A DNA stretch of 64,000 nucleotides from Prorocentrum cordatum (taxonomy: Eukaryota; Sar; Dinophyceae; Prorocentrales; Prorocentraceae), in the NCBI GenBank assembly GCA_963575745.1, contig CAUYUJ010014262.1, positions 81,901 through 145,900 on the forward strand, in the 5' to 3' direction. Both the position numbers and the translations under genes were made by a program. Shown in pieces: positions 11,463 through 23,571 of the stretch. Each line of letters opens with the position of its first letter. Position 1 is the stretch's first letter. Under the pieces are notes generated by a model, which ran no database searches, was not told where the DNA came from, and saw only the letters and a list, made by a program, of their open reading frames with translations.

Positions 11463-12283
11463 CTATTCTCTTTTTAAGGCTAGAAGCGTTGCGGCACATC
11501 CAGTGGATGTCGACGCCCGCTGCTTGGAACCATCAGTGAGAGCATTCTTGAGCGCGCCTGCGTGCGATGCGACCGCAACTCCGCCCCATACTGTGCAGCA
11601 TGTGGTGCTCGATCCCACTTGCCCAATTCGTTGATGCGTTGATGTCGATGGGGGGGTGGGGGCGGGGGGAGAGCTTCTGCAGCGGCATTGGAGCGATGGG
11701 TGGCGGCAGTGCTTGTAGTTCTGTATGGAGGGTTCTGTTCGATCGGCACGCGTCTTGAGCAAGGAGACGTCATGTTCGCACTTCTTTAGGCGTCCATAAA
11801 GTTCAGCTGTGGTCCTGGTGATGGTCTCGATGAATTGAGCTTGAATTTGCGCAGTGACCTGTGTGGCGGCGATCTCGAAGGCCGCGGTGGCCTTGTCAAT
11901 TTGTTCTTGAAGTAGACCTTGAAGTTCTTCCCTATAGCGGTCCAGCCAAGAAAAACGTAGCGAGAAGTTCTTGAAGTTGATCGCGTAGTTCTTGCGATCA
12001 GTTTGGCGGCGCCAGCTGCTCGCGGCCCTGCCTTTTCATTGTTGTTTTTGTTTTTATCGTTGATTGTTGCCGAGCCCTGGAGAGTGTTCATGCCGAAGTG
12101 CGGGAGATGAGGCTTTGCCAGCCTCAGGTGCAGTGAGCGCGTGGTATGAAAGCCAACTGCAGCCTCAGGTACAGTGAGCGCGTGGCATGAAGCTCGACCT
12201 CGCGGGCACGAGGAAGGCGTAGGAATAGGTCCTGCGATGGCCCTGGACCAAGGGTCTCCGTGCCCTGCCATGGGCGAGAGCAT
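11463..12283 (-). pseudogene. Leader-bearing retrocopy with coiled-coil-like segment, frames broken
   Basis: Downstream of the leader relic an ATG follows the leader's last G immediately (12283). A 165-codon frame runs to 11786 but looks composite. A second frame (about 12018-11463) reads as an amphipathic Gln/Glu/Ala-rich segment, e.g. REELQGLLQEQIDKATAAFE, then TTAELYGRLKKCEHDVSLLK, before becoming low-complexity. A 41-bp tandem duplication (12119 and 12160, GCCTCAGGT.CAGTGAGCGCG) lies in the 5' part. I do not recognise the family. The switch of plausible frames suggests a decayed copy of an mRNA, not a working gene. Confidence 0.45.
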
Positions 12284-12303
12284 CTTGAGCCAAAATGGCT
12301 ACG
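12284..12303 (-). other. Dinoflagellate spliced-leader relic (20 of 22 nt)
   Basis: Read on the minus strand it is CGTAGCCATTTTGGCTCAAG, identical to the 3' 20 bases of the conserved dinoSL. In mRNA the leader is added in trans, so its presence in genomic DNA next to an ATG indicates reverse transcription and re-insertion of a mature transcript (established for dinoflagellates). Its 5' edge abuts the GGA microsatellite directly. Confidence 0.93.
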
Positions 12304-12425
12304 AAGGAGGAAGAGGGGGAGGAAGAGGAGGAGGAGGAGGAGGAGAAGGAGGAGGAGGAGGAGGAGGAGGAGGAGAAAAAGGTTAATGATGAGAAGGAAG
12401 AGGAGGAACGAGAGGAGAAGGAGGA
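12304..12425. repeat. (GGA)n tract at left edge of the giant low-complexity block
   Basis: GGA/GAA-rich triplets directly against the leader relic. Frames here are poly-Glu or poly-Arg. Confidence 0.9.
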
Positions 12426-12535
12426 GATCCACCACGCCGCGTGGGGGGCCCCCGACGCCCGCGGGCCCGGCCTCGAAATGCGGCCCCGGGCCGCTCGGTG
12501 GCCCGGGCACGGCGGCAGCTGCCGCCGCGGGTGGC

Positions 12536-12711
12536 GCAGCCTGTTCGTCGTCGTCGGCGTCGGCGTGGTCGTCGGCGTCGGTGTCTTCGTCGGCGTCGTC
12601 GTCGTCGGCGGTGGCAGCGCCGGCGGCAGCAGCGGCAGCGGCGTCGTCGTCGTCGTCGTCGTCGGCGTCGTCATATGAGACGTCATATTCGTCGTCGGCG
12701 TCGTCGTCGGT

Positions 12712-12748
<37 letters not shown>

Positions 12749-13031
12749 GCGTCGTCTGCAGCGCGTCGTCGTCGTCGTCGGCGTCGGCGGAATCGTCGTC
12801 CGCGGCGTCGTCGTCGTCGTAGCCGTCGGAATCTTCGGCGTCGTCGTCGGCATCGTCGTCGTCAGCGTCGTCGTCCGCGGTGGCGGCGTCGTCGTCCGCG
12901 GCGAGGTCGTCGTCGTTGTCGGCGTCGTCGTCGTCGTCGCCGACGGCCTGGCCTGCTCGGCGGCCTCCGCCGCCGCGGGTGGCGCACCCTCGTCGTGGGC
13001 GTCGGCGTCGTCGTCGTCGTCGGCGGCGGCA

Positions 13032-13062
<31 letters not shown>

Positions 13063-13489
13063 CGTCGTCGTCGTCGTCGTCGTCGTCGTCGGGGCGTCAT
13101 CGTCGCTGGTGTCGTCGTCGGCAGCGTCGGCGTCGTCGTCGTCGTCGTCGGGGTCGTCGTCGTCGGCGTCGTCGTCGGCATCGTCGTCGTCGGCGTCGTC
13201 GTCGGCGTCGTCTTCGGAGTCGTCGTCGTCAGCGGCGTCGGCGGCGGCGTCGTCGTCGTCGTCGTCGGCGTCGTCTGCGTTGCGTCGTCGTCGTCGGAGT
13301 CGTCGTCGTCGGCGGCGGCAACGGCGTCGTCGTTGTCGTCGGCGTCGTTGTCGTCGTCCGCGGCGTTGTCGTCGTCGTCGTCGTCGCCGACGGCCTGGCC
13401 TGCTCGGCGGCCTCCGCCGCCGCGGCTGGCGCATCCTCGTCGTGGGCGTCGGCGTCGTCGTCGTCGTCGGCGGCGGTGTCGTCGTCGTC

Positions 13490-13526
<37 letters not shown>

Positions 13527-13741
13527 GCATCGTCGTCGTCGTCGTCGTCGGCGTCGTCTTCGGAGTCGTCGTCGTCGGCGGCGGCAGCGGCGTCGTCGTC
13601 GTCGCCGTCGGCGGCGTCGTCGTCGTCGTCGTCGTCGTCCGCAACGTCGTCGGCGGCGTCGTCGTCGTCAGCGCCGACGGCCCGGCCCGCTCGGCGGCCT
13701 CCGCCGCCACGGCTTCGTCGTCGGCGTCGGCGTCGGCGTCG

Positions 13742-13780
<39 letters not shown>

Positions 13781-16700
13781 GCGGCGTCGGCGTCGTCGTC
13801 GGCGTCGTCGGCGTCGTCGTAGCCGTCAGAATCTTCGGCATCGTCGTCGGCGGCGTCGTCGTCGGCGTCGTCGTCCGCGGTGGCGGCCACGTCGTCGGCG
13901 TCGTCTGCATCGCGTCGTCGTCGTCGTCGCCGTCGGAATCTTCGGCACCTTCGTCGCCGTCGTCGTCGGCGTGGGTGGCGTCGTCGTCGGCGTCGTCGTC
14001 CGCGGTGGCGGCGGCGTCGTCGGCGGTGTCGTCGTCGTCATCGTCGTCGTCGGCGGCGTCGTCGTCCGCGGTGGCGTGGTCGTCGTCGGCGTCGTCAGCG
14101 TCGTCGTCGTCATCGTCGGCGGCGGCGGCGTCGTCGCCTCCGCCGCCGCGGGTGGCGCACCCTCGTCGTGGGCGTCGGCGTCGTCGGCGGCGTCGTCGTC
14201 GTCGGCGGCGTCGGCGTGGTCTTTCTCGACGGCGTCGTCGTGGTCGTCGGCGTCGTCGGCTTCGTCGTCGTCGTCGTCGGCAGCGTCGTCGTCGGCGGCG
14301 GCGTCGTCGTCGTCGGCAGCGTCGGCGTCGTCGTCGTCGCCAGCAACATCTTCGTCGTCGTCGTCGGCGGCGGCGGCGTCGTCGTCGGCGGCGGCGTCGT
14401 CGTCGTCGGCGTCGTCGTCGCTGTCGGCTTCGTCGTCGTCGTCGTCGTTGTCGTCGTCGTCGGCGGCGTCGTCGTCGGTGTCGTTATCGATGTCGTCGGC
14501 GTCGTCGTCGTCGTCGGCGGCGTTGTCGTCGGCAACGGCAGCGGGGTCGTCGTCGTCGTTGTCGTCGTCGACGTCGTCGGCGGTGGCAGCGTCGTCGTCG
14601 TCGGCGTCGTCGTCGTCGGCGTCGTCGGCGTCGTCGTCGTCGGCGTCGTCGTCGTCGACGGCGTCGTCGTCGTCGGTGGCGTCGTCGTCGTCGACGTCGC
14701 CGTCGGCGGCATCGTGGTCGGCGGCGTCGTCAGCGTGCTCGTCGTTGGCGTCGTCGTCGGCGTCGTCGGCGTGGTCGTCGTTGTCGGCGGCGTCGTCGTT
14801 GGCGTCGTCGTCGGCGTCGTGATCGTCGGCGTCGTCGTCGGCGTCGTCGTCGTCGGAGTCGTCGTCGTCTGCGTTAGCGTCGGCTGCGTCGTCGTCGTCG
14901 GCGGCGTCGTCGTCGGCGTAGTCGGTGGCGTCGTCGTCGTCGTCGTCGTCCGCGTCGGCTGCGTCGTCGTCGTCGTGGTCGGCGTCGTCGGCGTCGTCGT
15001 CGTCGGCGTCGTCGTCGTCGTCGTCGGCGTCGCCGTCGGCGACGGAGTCGTCGTCGTCGTCGGCGGCGGCGGCGCCGTCGTCGTCGTCGTCGTCGTCGTC
15101 GTGGGCGGCGGCGTCGTCGTCGTCGGCGTCGTCGTCGGCGTCGTCGGTGTCGCCGTCGGCGGCGGCGGCGTCGTCGGCGTCGACGTCGTCGTCGTTGTCG
15201 TCGTCAGTGGCACCGTCGTCGTCGGCGGCGTCGATGTCGGCGTCTTCGCCGGCGTCGTCGGCGTCGTCGTCGGCAGCGACGGCGTCGTCGGCGTCGTCGT
15301 TGTCGACGGCGTCGTCGGCGTCGTTGCCGTCGTCAGCGTCGGCGTCGTCGTCGTTGTCCGTCGCCCGTCGCCAGTCGCCCATCGTCGTCGTCGTCGTCGT
15401 CGGCGTCGTCGTCGTCGTGGTCGTCGTCGGCGTCGTCGTCGGCGGCGTCGTCGGCGTCGTCGTGTTTGTCGCCATCGTCGCCGTCGTCGTCGGCGTCGTC
15501 GGAGGCGTCGTCGTGGTCGTTGCCGTCGTCGGCGTCGTCGGCGTGGTCGTCGCTGCCTGTCGCCCTTCGCCCGTCGTCGTCGTCGGCAGCGGCGTTGTCG
15601 TCGTCGGCGTCGTCGGAGGCGCCGTCGTCGTCGGCGTCGTCGTCGTCGGCATCGTCGGCGTCGTCGGCGTCGAAGGCCTCGTCGTCGTCGTCGGCGGCGT
15701 CGTCGTCGTCGTCGTCGGCATCGTCGTCGTCGTCGTCGGCGTCGTCGTCGGCGTCGACGGCGTCGTCGTCGTCGTCGTCGGCAGCGTCGTCGTCGTCGCC
15801 GACGTCGGCGTCGTCAGCGGCGTCGGGAGAGTCGTCGTCGGCGGCGGCGTCGTGGTCGTCGTCGTCGTCGTCGTCGGCGGCGTCGTCGTCGCCGTCGTCG
15901 TCGTCGGCGGCGGCGTCGGCGTCGGCGTCGCCATCGTCGGCGGCGGCGTCGTCGGCAGCGTCGTAATCGTCGTCGGGGGGCGTCGTCGTCGTTGTCGTCG
16001 TCGGCTTCGTCGGCGTCGTCATTGTCGTCGTCGTCGTTGTCGTCGGCGTCGTTGGCGTCGTCGTCGTCGGCAGCGGCGTCGTCGTCGTCGGCGGCGTCGT
16101 CGTCGGCGTCGTCGGTGGCGTCGTCGTCGTCGTCGTCCGCGTCGGCTGCGTCGTCGTCGTGGTCGGCGTCGTCGGCGTCGTCGTCGTCGGCGCCGTCATC
16201 GTCGCCGTCGTCGTCGTCGGCGTCGTCGTCGGCGTCGTCGTCGTGCTCGACGGCGTCGTCGTCGTCGGCGTCGTCGTCGTTGTCGTCGGCGTCGTAGTTG
16301 GCGTCGTCGTCGGCGTCGTGATCGGCAGCGTCGTCGCCGTCGGGGTGGTCGTCGTCGTCGGCGGTGCCGTCGGCGTCGCCGTCGGCGTCGGCGTCGTCGT
16401 CGTAGTCGTCAACAACGTCGGCGTCGTCGGCGTCGGCGTCGCCGTCAAAGTCGTCGGCGTCGTCGGCGTCGCCGTCGTCGGCGGCCCCGGCGTCGTCGTC
16501 GTCGGCGTCGTCGTCGTCGTCGTCGTTGGCATCGTCGTCGTCGTCGGCGGCCTCGTCGTCGTCGGCGTCATCGGCGTCGCCGTCGTCGGCGGCCCCGGCG
16601 TCGTCGTCGTCGGCGTCGTCGTCGTCGTCGTCGTTGGCATCGTCGTCGTCGTCGTCGGCCTCGTCGTCGTCGGCGTCATCGGCGTCGTCGTTGTCGTCGG

Positions 16701-17231
16701 CGTCGTCGGCGTCGTCGTCGTCGGCGTCGGCGGCGTCGTCGGTGCAAGCGGCGTCGGCTGCGTCGTCGTCGTCGACGTCGTCGTCGGCGGCATCGACGTG
16801 GGCGTCGTCGGCGCCGTCGTCGTCGGCGGCCCCGGCGTCGTCGTCGTCGGCGGCGGCGACGTCGTCGTCGGCATCGTCGTCGTCATCGGCCTCGTCGTCG
16901 TCGGCGTCATCGGCAATGTCGTCGTCGTCGGCATCGTCAGCGTTGTCGTCGTCGTCGGCGTCGTCGTCGGTGCTGCCGTCGGCGGCGTCGTCGTCGTCGG
17001 CGCCGTCGTCGTCGTCGTCGTCGGCGTCGTCGTCGGCGTTGTCATCAAAGGTCGGCGGCGTCGTCGTCGTCGGCGTCGTCGTCGTTGTCCGACGCCTATC
17101 GCCCATCGTCGTCGTCGTCGTCGGCGGCGGCGGCAGCGTCGTCGGCGTCGTCGTCGTCGTCATCGTCGTCGTCGTAGGCGTCGTCGTCGTCGGCATCGTC
17201 GTGGTTGTCGTCGGTGTCGTCGCAGTCGTCG

Positions 17232-17271
<40 letters not shown>

Positions 17272-19251
17272 AGTCGTCGCCGTCGTCGTCGTCGTCGTCG
17301 GCATCGTCGTCGCCGCCGTCGTCGTCATGGTCGTCGTCGTCGGCATCGTCGTCGTCGTTGTGGTCGTCGGCTTCGGTGTCGTCGGCGTCGGCGTCGTTGT
17401 CGTCGGCGTCGTCGTCGTCGGCGTCGTCAACGGCGGCGTCGTCGGCAGCGCTGGCGTCGTCGTCGCCGTCGCTGTCGCCGTCGCTGTCGTGGTCGTCGGC
17501 GTCGTCAGCGTCGGCGTCGTCGTCGTTGTCCGTCGCCCGTCGCCAGTCGCCCATCGTCGTCGTCGTAGTCGTCGTGGTCGGCGTTGGCGTCGTCGTCTTC
17601 GTCGTCGGCGGCGTCGTCGTCGCCGTCGTCGTCGGCGTCGTCGGCGTCGTCGGCGTAATCGTCGTCGGCGTTGTCGGCATCGTCGCTGTCGTCGTCGGCG
17701 CCGTCAGCGTCGTCGTCGTGTTCGTCGCCATCGTCGCCGTGGTCGTTGCCGTCGTCGGCGTCGTCGGCGTGGTCGTCGTTGTCTGTCGCACGTCGCCCGT
17801 CGTCGTCGTCGGCAGCGGCGTCGTCGTCGTCGTCGGTGTCGGCGTCGTCGGCGTCGCCGTGGTCGTCGTCGGCGTAATCGTCGTTGTCTGTCGCACGTCG
17901 CCCGTCGTCGTCGGCAGCGGCGTCGTCGTCGTCGTCGGTGTCGGCGTCGTCGCCGTGGTCGTTGCCGTCGTCGGCGTCGTCGGCGTGGTCGTCGTTGTCT
18001 GTCGCCCGTCGCCCGTCGTCGTCGTCGGCAGCGGGGTTGTCGTCGTCGGAATCGTCGGAGGCGCCGTCGTCGTCGGCGTCGTCGTCGTCGGCATCGTCGG
18101 CATCGTCGTCGTCGCCAGCGTCATCGTCGTCGTCGTCGGCGGCGGCGGCGGTGTCGTCGTCGGCGGCGGCGTCGTCGTCGTCGGCGTCGTCGTCGCTGTC
18201 GTCTTCGTCGTCGTCGGCGGCGTCGTCAGCGTCGTCGTCGTCGTCGGCGGCGTCAACGGCGGCGTCGTTGTCGTCGTTGTCGGCGTCGTCGTCGGCGTCG
18301 TCGGCGTCGTCGTCGACGGCGTCGGCGTTGTCGGCGTCGTCGGTGGCGTCGTCGTCGTCGTTGTCAGCGTCGTCGTCGTGTCGTTATCGTCGTCGTCGCC
18401 GTCGTTGTCGTCGGCGTCGTCGGTGTCGTCGTCGACGTTGTTGGCGGCGTCGGCGTCGTCGTCGTCGGCGTCATTGTCGTCGTCGGCGGCGCCGTCGATG
18501 TCGGCGCCGTCGTCGTCGTCGGCACCGTCATCGGCCTCGTCGGCGACGTCGTCGTCTTCGAAGTCGGCGTCGTCGGCGTTATCATCGTCGACGGCGGCGT
18601 CGACGGCGTCGTCGTCGGCGGCGTCGTCGTCGTCGGCGGCGTCGTCATCGTCGGCATCGTCGTCGTCGTCGGCGTCGTCGTCGTCGTCGTCGGCGTCGTG
18701 ATCGTCGTCGTCGTCGTCGTCGTCGGCGTCGTCAACCTCGTCATCGTTGGCGTCGTCGGCGTCGTCGGCGTCGTCGTCGGCGTCGTCGGCGTCGTCGTCG
18801 GCGTCCCTCGCCCGTCGACCATCGCCCGTTGCCCGTCATCGTCGTCGTCGGCGGCGGCGGCGTCGTCGGCGTCGTCGGCGTCGTCGTCGTCGGTGGCGCC
18901 GTCGTCGTCGTCGTCGTCGTCGGCGGCATCGGCGGCGTCGGAAACGTCGGCGACGTCGTCGGCGTCGTTGGCATCGTCGGCATCGTCGGCGTCGTCGGCG
19001 TCGTCGTCGTCGCCGTCGGCGTCGTCGGCAGCGTCGTCGTCGTCGTCGGCGGCGTCATCGGCGTCGTCGCCGTTGTCGTCGTCGTCGTCGCCGTCGGCGG
19101 CGTCGTCGGCGTGGTCGTCGTTGTCCGTCGCCAGTCGCCCGTCGCCCGTCGCCGTCGTCGGCGGCGTTGTCGTTGCCGTCGCCGTAGTCGTTGTCGTCGG
19201 CGGCGTCGGCGTCGTCGTCGCTGTCGTCGTCGTCGTCGTCGGCGGCGTCGT

Positions 19252-19283
<32 letters not shown>

Positions 19284-19726
19284 TCGACGTCGTTGGCGGC
19301 GTCGGCGTCGTCGTCGTCGCCGTGGTCAGTGTTGTCGTCGTCGACATCATCGGCGTCGGCGGCGGCGTCGTCGTTGGCGTCGGCGTCGCCGTCGGCGCCG
19401 TCGTCGTTGGCTGTCGCCCAACGAACGTCGTCGTCGTCGTCGTCGGCGGCATCGTTGTCGTCCGCGTCGCCGTCGTTGTCGTTGTCGGCGTCGTCGTTGT
19501 TATCTGCGGACCGTCGCACCTCTCCCGTCGTCGTCGTCGGCGGAGTCGTCGTCAGCGTCGTCGCCGTCGGCGTCGTCTCGTCGTCGTCGTCGGCGGCGGC
19601 CTCCGTGTGAGCGTCGCCATCGGCATCGTTGGCGTCGTCGGCGTCGTCGGCGTCGTCAGTATCGTCGGCGTCGTCGTCGTCGGCGACGGCGTCGTCGACG
19701 TCGCCGTCGGCGTCGTCGGCGTCGTG

Positions 19727-19757
<31 letters not shown>

Positions 19758-20898
19758 TCGTCGTCGTCGCCGCCGTCGTCGTTGTCGGCGGCGTCGTCGG
19801 CGTCGTCGGCGTCCTCGTCGTCGTCGTCGCCGTGGTCGCCGTGGTCGCTGTCGTCGTCGTCGTCGGCATGGTCGTCGTTGTCCGTTGCCCGTCGCCCGTC
19901 GTCGTCGTCGTCGGCGTCGTCGTCGGCGTCGTCGTTGTCGTCGTCGGCATCTTCGCCGCGGTCGTTGTCGTCGACGTCGTCGTCGGCGTCGTCGATGTCG
20001 TCGTCGGGGTCGTCTGCGTCATCGTCGGCGTCGTCGTCGTCGTCGCAGTCGTCGTCATCGTCGCCGTGGTCGTTGTACTCGGCGGCGTCGGCGTCGTCGG
20101 CCACGTCGTCGTCGTCGTCGTTGTCGTCGCCGTGGTCGTTGTCGTCGTCGGCGTCGTCGGCGACGTCGGGGTTGTCCGTCGCCCGTCGCCCGTCGTCGTC
20201 GTCGGCGGCGGCGTCGTCGTCGTCGTCGTCGGCGTCGTCGTTGTCGGTGTCGTCGGCGTCGTCGCCGTGGTCGGTGTCGTCGTCGTCGGCGGCGTCGCCG
20301 TGGTCGTTGTCGTCGTCGGCGTCGTCGGCGTCGTCGGCATCGTCGTCGTCGCCGTTGTCTTTGTCGTCGTCGGCGTCGTCGTCGTCGTTGTCAGCGTCGT
20401 CGTCGTCGTCGCCGTGGTCGTTGTCGTCGTCGGCGGCGTCGCCGTGGTCGTTGTAGTCGTCGTAGTCGTCGTCGCCGTGGTCGTTGACGTCGTCGGCGGT
20501 CTCGGCGTCGTCGGCGGCGTCATCGTCGGCGTCGGCGGCGGCGTCGGGGTCGTCGGCGTCGTCGGCGTCGCCGCAGTCGTCGTCGTCTTTCATCGTCGGC
20601 GTCGTCGTTGTCGTCGTCGTCGTTGTCGTCGTCGTCGTCGTCGTCGTCGCCGTAGTCGTTGTCGTCGTCGGCGTCGTCGGAGTGGTCGTCGTTGTCCGTC
20701 GCCCTCGCCCTTCGTCGTCGTCGTCGTCGGCGGCGTCGTCGGCGTCGTCGGCGGCGGCGGCGTCGTTGTCGTCGTCGTCGTCGCCGTAGTCGTTGTCGTC
20801 GGCGGCGTCGGCGTCGTCGGCGACGTCGTCGGCGTCGTCGGCGTTGTAGTCGGCGTCGTCGGCTTCGTCGGCGTCGTCGGCGTCGCCGCAGTCGTTGT

Positions 20899-20933
<35 letters not shown>

Positions 20934-20965
20934 TCAGCGTCGTCGTCGTCGCCGTCGTTGTCGTT
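12536..20965. repeat. 8.4-kb TCG (GAC) triplet array with higher-order structure
   Basis: Almost entirely TCG triplets with scattered GGC, TTG and CCG variants. Since TCG, CGT, GTC and their complements contain no stop, all six frames stay open for hundreds to over a thousand codons (poly-Ser/Val/Arg or poly-Asp/Thr/Arg). These are not evidence of genes. Two interruptions recur. One is a CTCGGCGGCCTCCGCCGCC block at about 12960, 13405, 13690 and 14145. The other is a GTTGTC(C/T)GTCGCCCGTCGCC block at some dozen places from 15350 to 20700. Both point to unequal exchange or segmental amplification and not simple slippage alone. Confidence 0.95.
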
Positions 20966-21077
20966 TGCCAGCGAGGCCGCGAGCGGGCGCGCGGCGCCAG
21001 CCTCTGAGTTCCGACGCCCAGGAGAGCTGCAGCATCGCTGAGGCGAAGCCCAGCTGGAGCCCTGGCCCCACATCCTC

Positions 21078-21590
21078 TTCCTCCTCCTCCTCCTCCTCCT
21101 CCTCCCTCCCTCCCTCCGTCCCTCCCTCCCTCCCTCCTTTCCTCCCTCCCCCTCCCTCCTCCTCCTCCTCCTCCTCCTCCTCCTCCTCCTCCTCCTCCTC
21201 CTCCTCCTCCTCCCTATTCCTCCTCTGGCTTCCTCCTCCTCCTCCTTCTCCTCATTCCTCCTCCCTCCTCCTCTTCCTTCTCCTCCCTTCCCCTCTGTCC
21301 TCCTCTTCCTCCTCCTCCTCCCTACTCCTCCTCTGGCTTCCTCCTCATCGTCCCTCCCGCTCCCTCTTTCCCGTCCTCCCCCTCCTGTCTCCTCCTTCCC
21401 CTGACCCTCCTCCTCCTCCTCCTCCTCCTGCTCCTCCTCCTCCTCCTTCTCCTTTCTCCTCCTCCCTCCTCCTCCTCTTACCTCCTCCTTATCCTCCTCC
21501 TCCTCCTCCTCCTCCTCCTCCTCCTCCTCCTCCTCCTCCCCTTACCTCCCCCTCCTCCTCCTCCACCTCTTCCTCCACCTCCTGAGATCT
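21078..21590. repeat. (TCC)n tract at right edge of the giant block
   Basis: About 0.5 kb of CTC/TCC triplets with CCCT interruptions. Together with the GGA tract at 12304 it flanks the TCG array in inverted orientation. Confidence 0.95.
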
Positions 21591-21745
21591 GGCGTCGCGA
21601 AAAATTGCAATATCGTGAAACCACTCGACTGGAGCCCTGGACCCCATCTTTCTGCGGTACTGCTCGAACCCGTGATGGGTCCGTGAGGGCCCCCGGGGCC
21701 CGAAGCGAAACAAGACTGCACGCGAGACAAAAGCTGCGGCGCTAG

Positions 21746-21855
21746 GTTTTCGGGTCATATCTCGGCGTTCCAGCGGCCGTTCGGGACGATCCAGGCCCCC
21801 CCAGGAACGCTCTCCGCGAGGCGCAGCTGCTGGGAAGCACCCCGAGGCTCGAAGA
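21746..21855. repeat. Dispersed repeat, second copy of the 4279 repeat
   Basis: Matches 4279-4375. The preceding 21640-21730 resembles, inverted, the CGATTCTGCCTCGTTTCGGG words at 40567-40665 and 50727-50805. Confidence 0.55.
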
Positions 21856-21858
21856 CTC

Positions 21859-22035
21859 GAGTAGGAGATCGACTGCGTACTGGATGTACCTCGAGTTGTT
21901 CGATCGTCGAATCTACGGAAAGTACGTAGGATGTTCGTAGGTCTACGGTCTACGAACACTCTACATATTTGTCTCGTAGACTCAACGAGAAAAATAATTT
22001 TGGGGTGCATCAATTCCGTAGTCGATCTCCTGCTC
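21859..22035. mobile_element. 177-bp element with GAGTAGGAGATCGACT inverted ends
   Basis: The left end GAGTAGGAGATCGACT is the inverse of the right end AGTCGATCTCCTGCTC, with one mismatch in 16. The interior is AT-richer than its surroundings and non-coding. No clear target duplication. MITE-like. Confidence 0.65.
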
Positions 22036-22406
22036 TCGGCGGCGAGCCTGGGGGGGAAGTGAGAATGGGCGGGCATTCTCAAAAGGCTCGGAAGTCCCCC
22101 TGCCTTCAGAGAAGTTTTCTACGCCTGCCCAGAAGACACGAACACCTAGCTAGAAGGCGCGAGGGGTTCTGAGAAGTCCCGCCGCCTTCTGAGAAGGCCT
22201 TCTCCTTCTCACTTCCCCCCCCCCCCTCGCTCGCCGCGGGCTGGGTATCCAAACATGCGACGTCCTGATTTTCTCAAGTCGCGGAGTCCCGACACTTTCC
22301 ACGGGACCGGCTTTTCACCCCGAATCGCTTGCTGACGGTCCCGGGGCCCGGCGAGAACCTCCTCAAGGCTGAAAACGGCCAAAAATCTCCCGTCGCGAGT
22401 CTTTTC

Positions 22407-22562
22407 TAGGGGGCCACACGCGAGCCCTACCCCCACCCCCCACGATTTCCGAGGGGCAGGGTGGGGTTCGCTTCGCTCGGGAGCTCCCGCACGAAGTGTG
22501 AACCCCGCCCTCCCCCTCGGAAATCGTGGGGGGTGGGGGTAGGGCTCGCGTGTGGCCCCCTA
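22407..22562. mobile_element. 156-bp hairpin element, TAGGGGGCC ends, 5-bp target duplication (family T)
   Basis: The ends are TAGGGGGCCACACGCG and its inverse CGCGTGTGGCCCCCTA, and the arms continue for about 60 bases on each side. The flanks are TTTTC (22402-22406) and TTTTC (22563-22567). Uninserted units at 23064, 23253 and 23393 read GAGTCTTT..CGACGCG without the element, supporting a real insertion with a 5-bp duplication. Confidence 0.8.
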
Positions 22563-22758
22563 TTTTCCGACGCGAACGCGTCGCTACTCGACAGACCGCC
22601 GAGAGCCGACGACAGCCTCCGGCCATGGCTCTCCGGGAGCCTCCGGCGCGGCCGAGCGGGACCGGCTCACCCCGAATCGCTTGCTGACGGTCCCGGGGCC
22701 CGGCGAGAACCTCCTCAAGGCTGAAAACGGCCAAAAATCTCCCGTCGCGAGTCTTTTC

Positions 22759-22908
22759 TAGCGGGCCACACGCGAGCCCTACCCCCCACGATTTCCGAGG
22801 CGCAGGGTGGGGTTCGCTTCGCTCGGGAGCTCCCGCACGAAGTGTGAACCCCACCCTCCCCCTCGGAAATCGTGAAGGGTAGGGGTAGGGCTCGCGTGTG
22901 GCCCCCTA
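22759..22908. mobile_element. Second hairpin element of family T in the adjacent unit
   Basis: Same element at the same position of the next 192-bp unit, flanked by TTTTC and TTGTC. The identical site indicates that the host unit was duplicated after a single insertion. Confidence 0.75.
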
Positions 22909-23571
22909 TTGTCCGACGCGAACACGTCGCTACTCGACAGACCGCCGAGAGCCGACGACAACCTCCGGCCATGGCTTTTCACCCCGAATCGCTTGTTGAC
23001 GGTCCCGGGGCCCGGCGAGAACCCCCCGAGGCGGAAAACGGCCAAAGACCTCCCGTCGCGAGTCTTTTGCGACGCGAGCCCGTCGATATATCGACAGACC
23101 GCCGAGAGCCGACGACGGCCTCCGGCCATGGCTCTCCGGGAGCCTCCGGCGCGGCCGAGCGGGACCGGCTCACCCCGAATCGCTTGTCGACGGTCCCGGG
23201 GCCCGGCGAAAACCCCCCGAGGCTGAAAACGGTCAAAGGCCTCCCGTCGCGAGTCTTTCCCGACGCGAGCACGTCGCTATATCGACAGACCGCCGAGAGC
23301 CGACGACAATACCGCCGGCCATGGCTCTCCGGGAGCCTCCGGCGCGGCCCAGCGGGACGGCTGAAAACGGCCAAAGACCTCCCGTCGCGAGTCTTTCCCG
23401 ACGCGAACACGTCGCTATATCGACAGACCGCCGAGAGCCGACGACGGCCTCCGGCCATGGCTCGCCGTGAGCCTCCGGCGCGGCCGCGCGGGACGAGCCG
23501 GCGCCGCCAGCCGGCGGACCGGCCGCGCCCCCCGCCGGCGGCGCTGGGCCTGCCGGCAGGGCCTGGGGAGG

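Larger units (their letters stand above)
22225..23470. repeat. ~192-bp tandem repeat carrying foldback insertions
   Basis: Five or so units, recognised by CCCCGAATCGCTTG, ACGGTCCCGGGGCCCGGCGA and GACAGACCGCCGAGAGCCGA. Unit starts are near 22312, 22667, 22976 and 23168, with a deleted unit near 23355. The spacing is ~192 bp where no insertion is present. The first two units are longer because each holds the hairpin element described next. Confidence 0.8.

Noticed and set aside
12260-21007. Open frames of 500-1493 codons on both strands across 12-21 kb
   Set aside because: They consist of stop-free TCG/GAC triplets. All six frames are open together, there is no domain, and the composition is that of the repeat.
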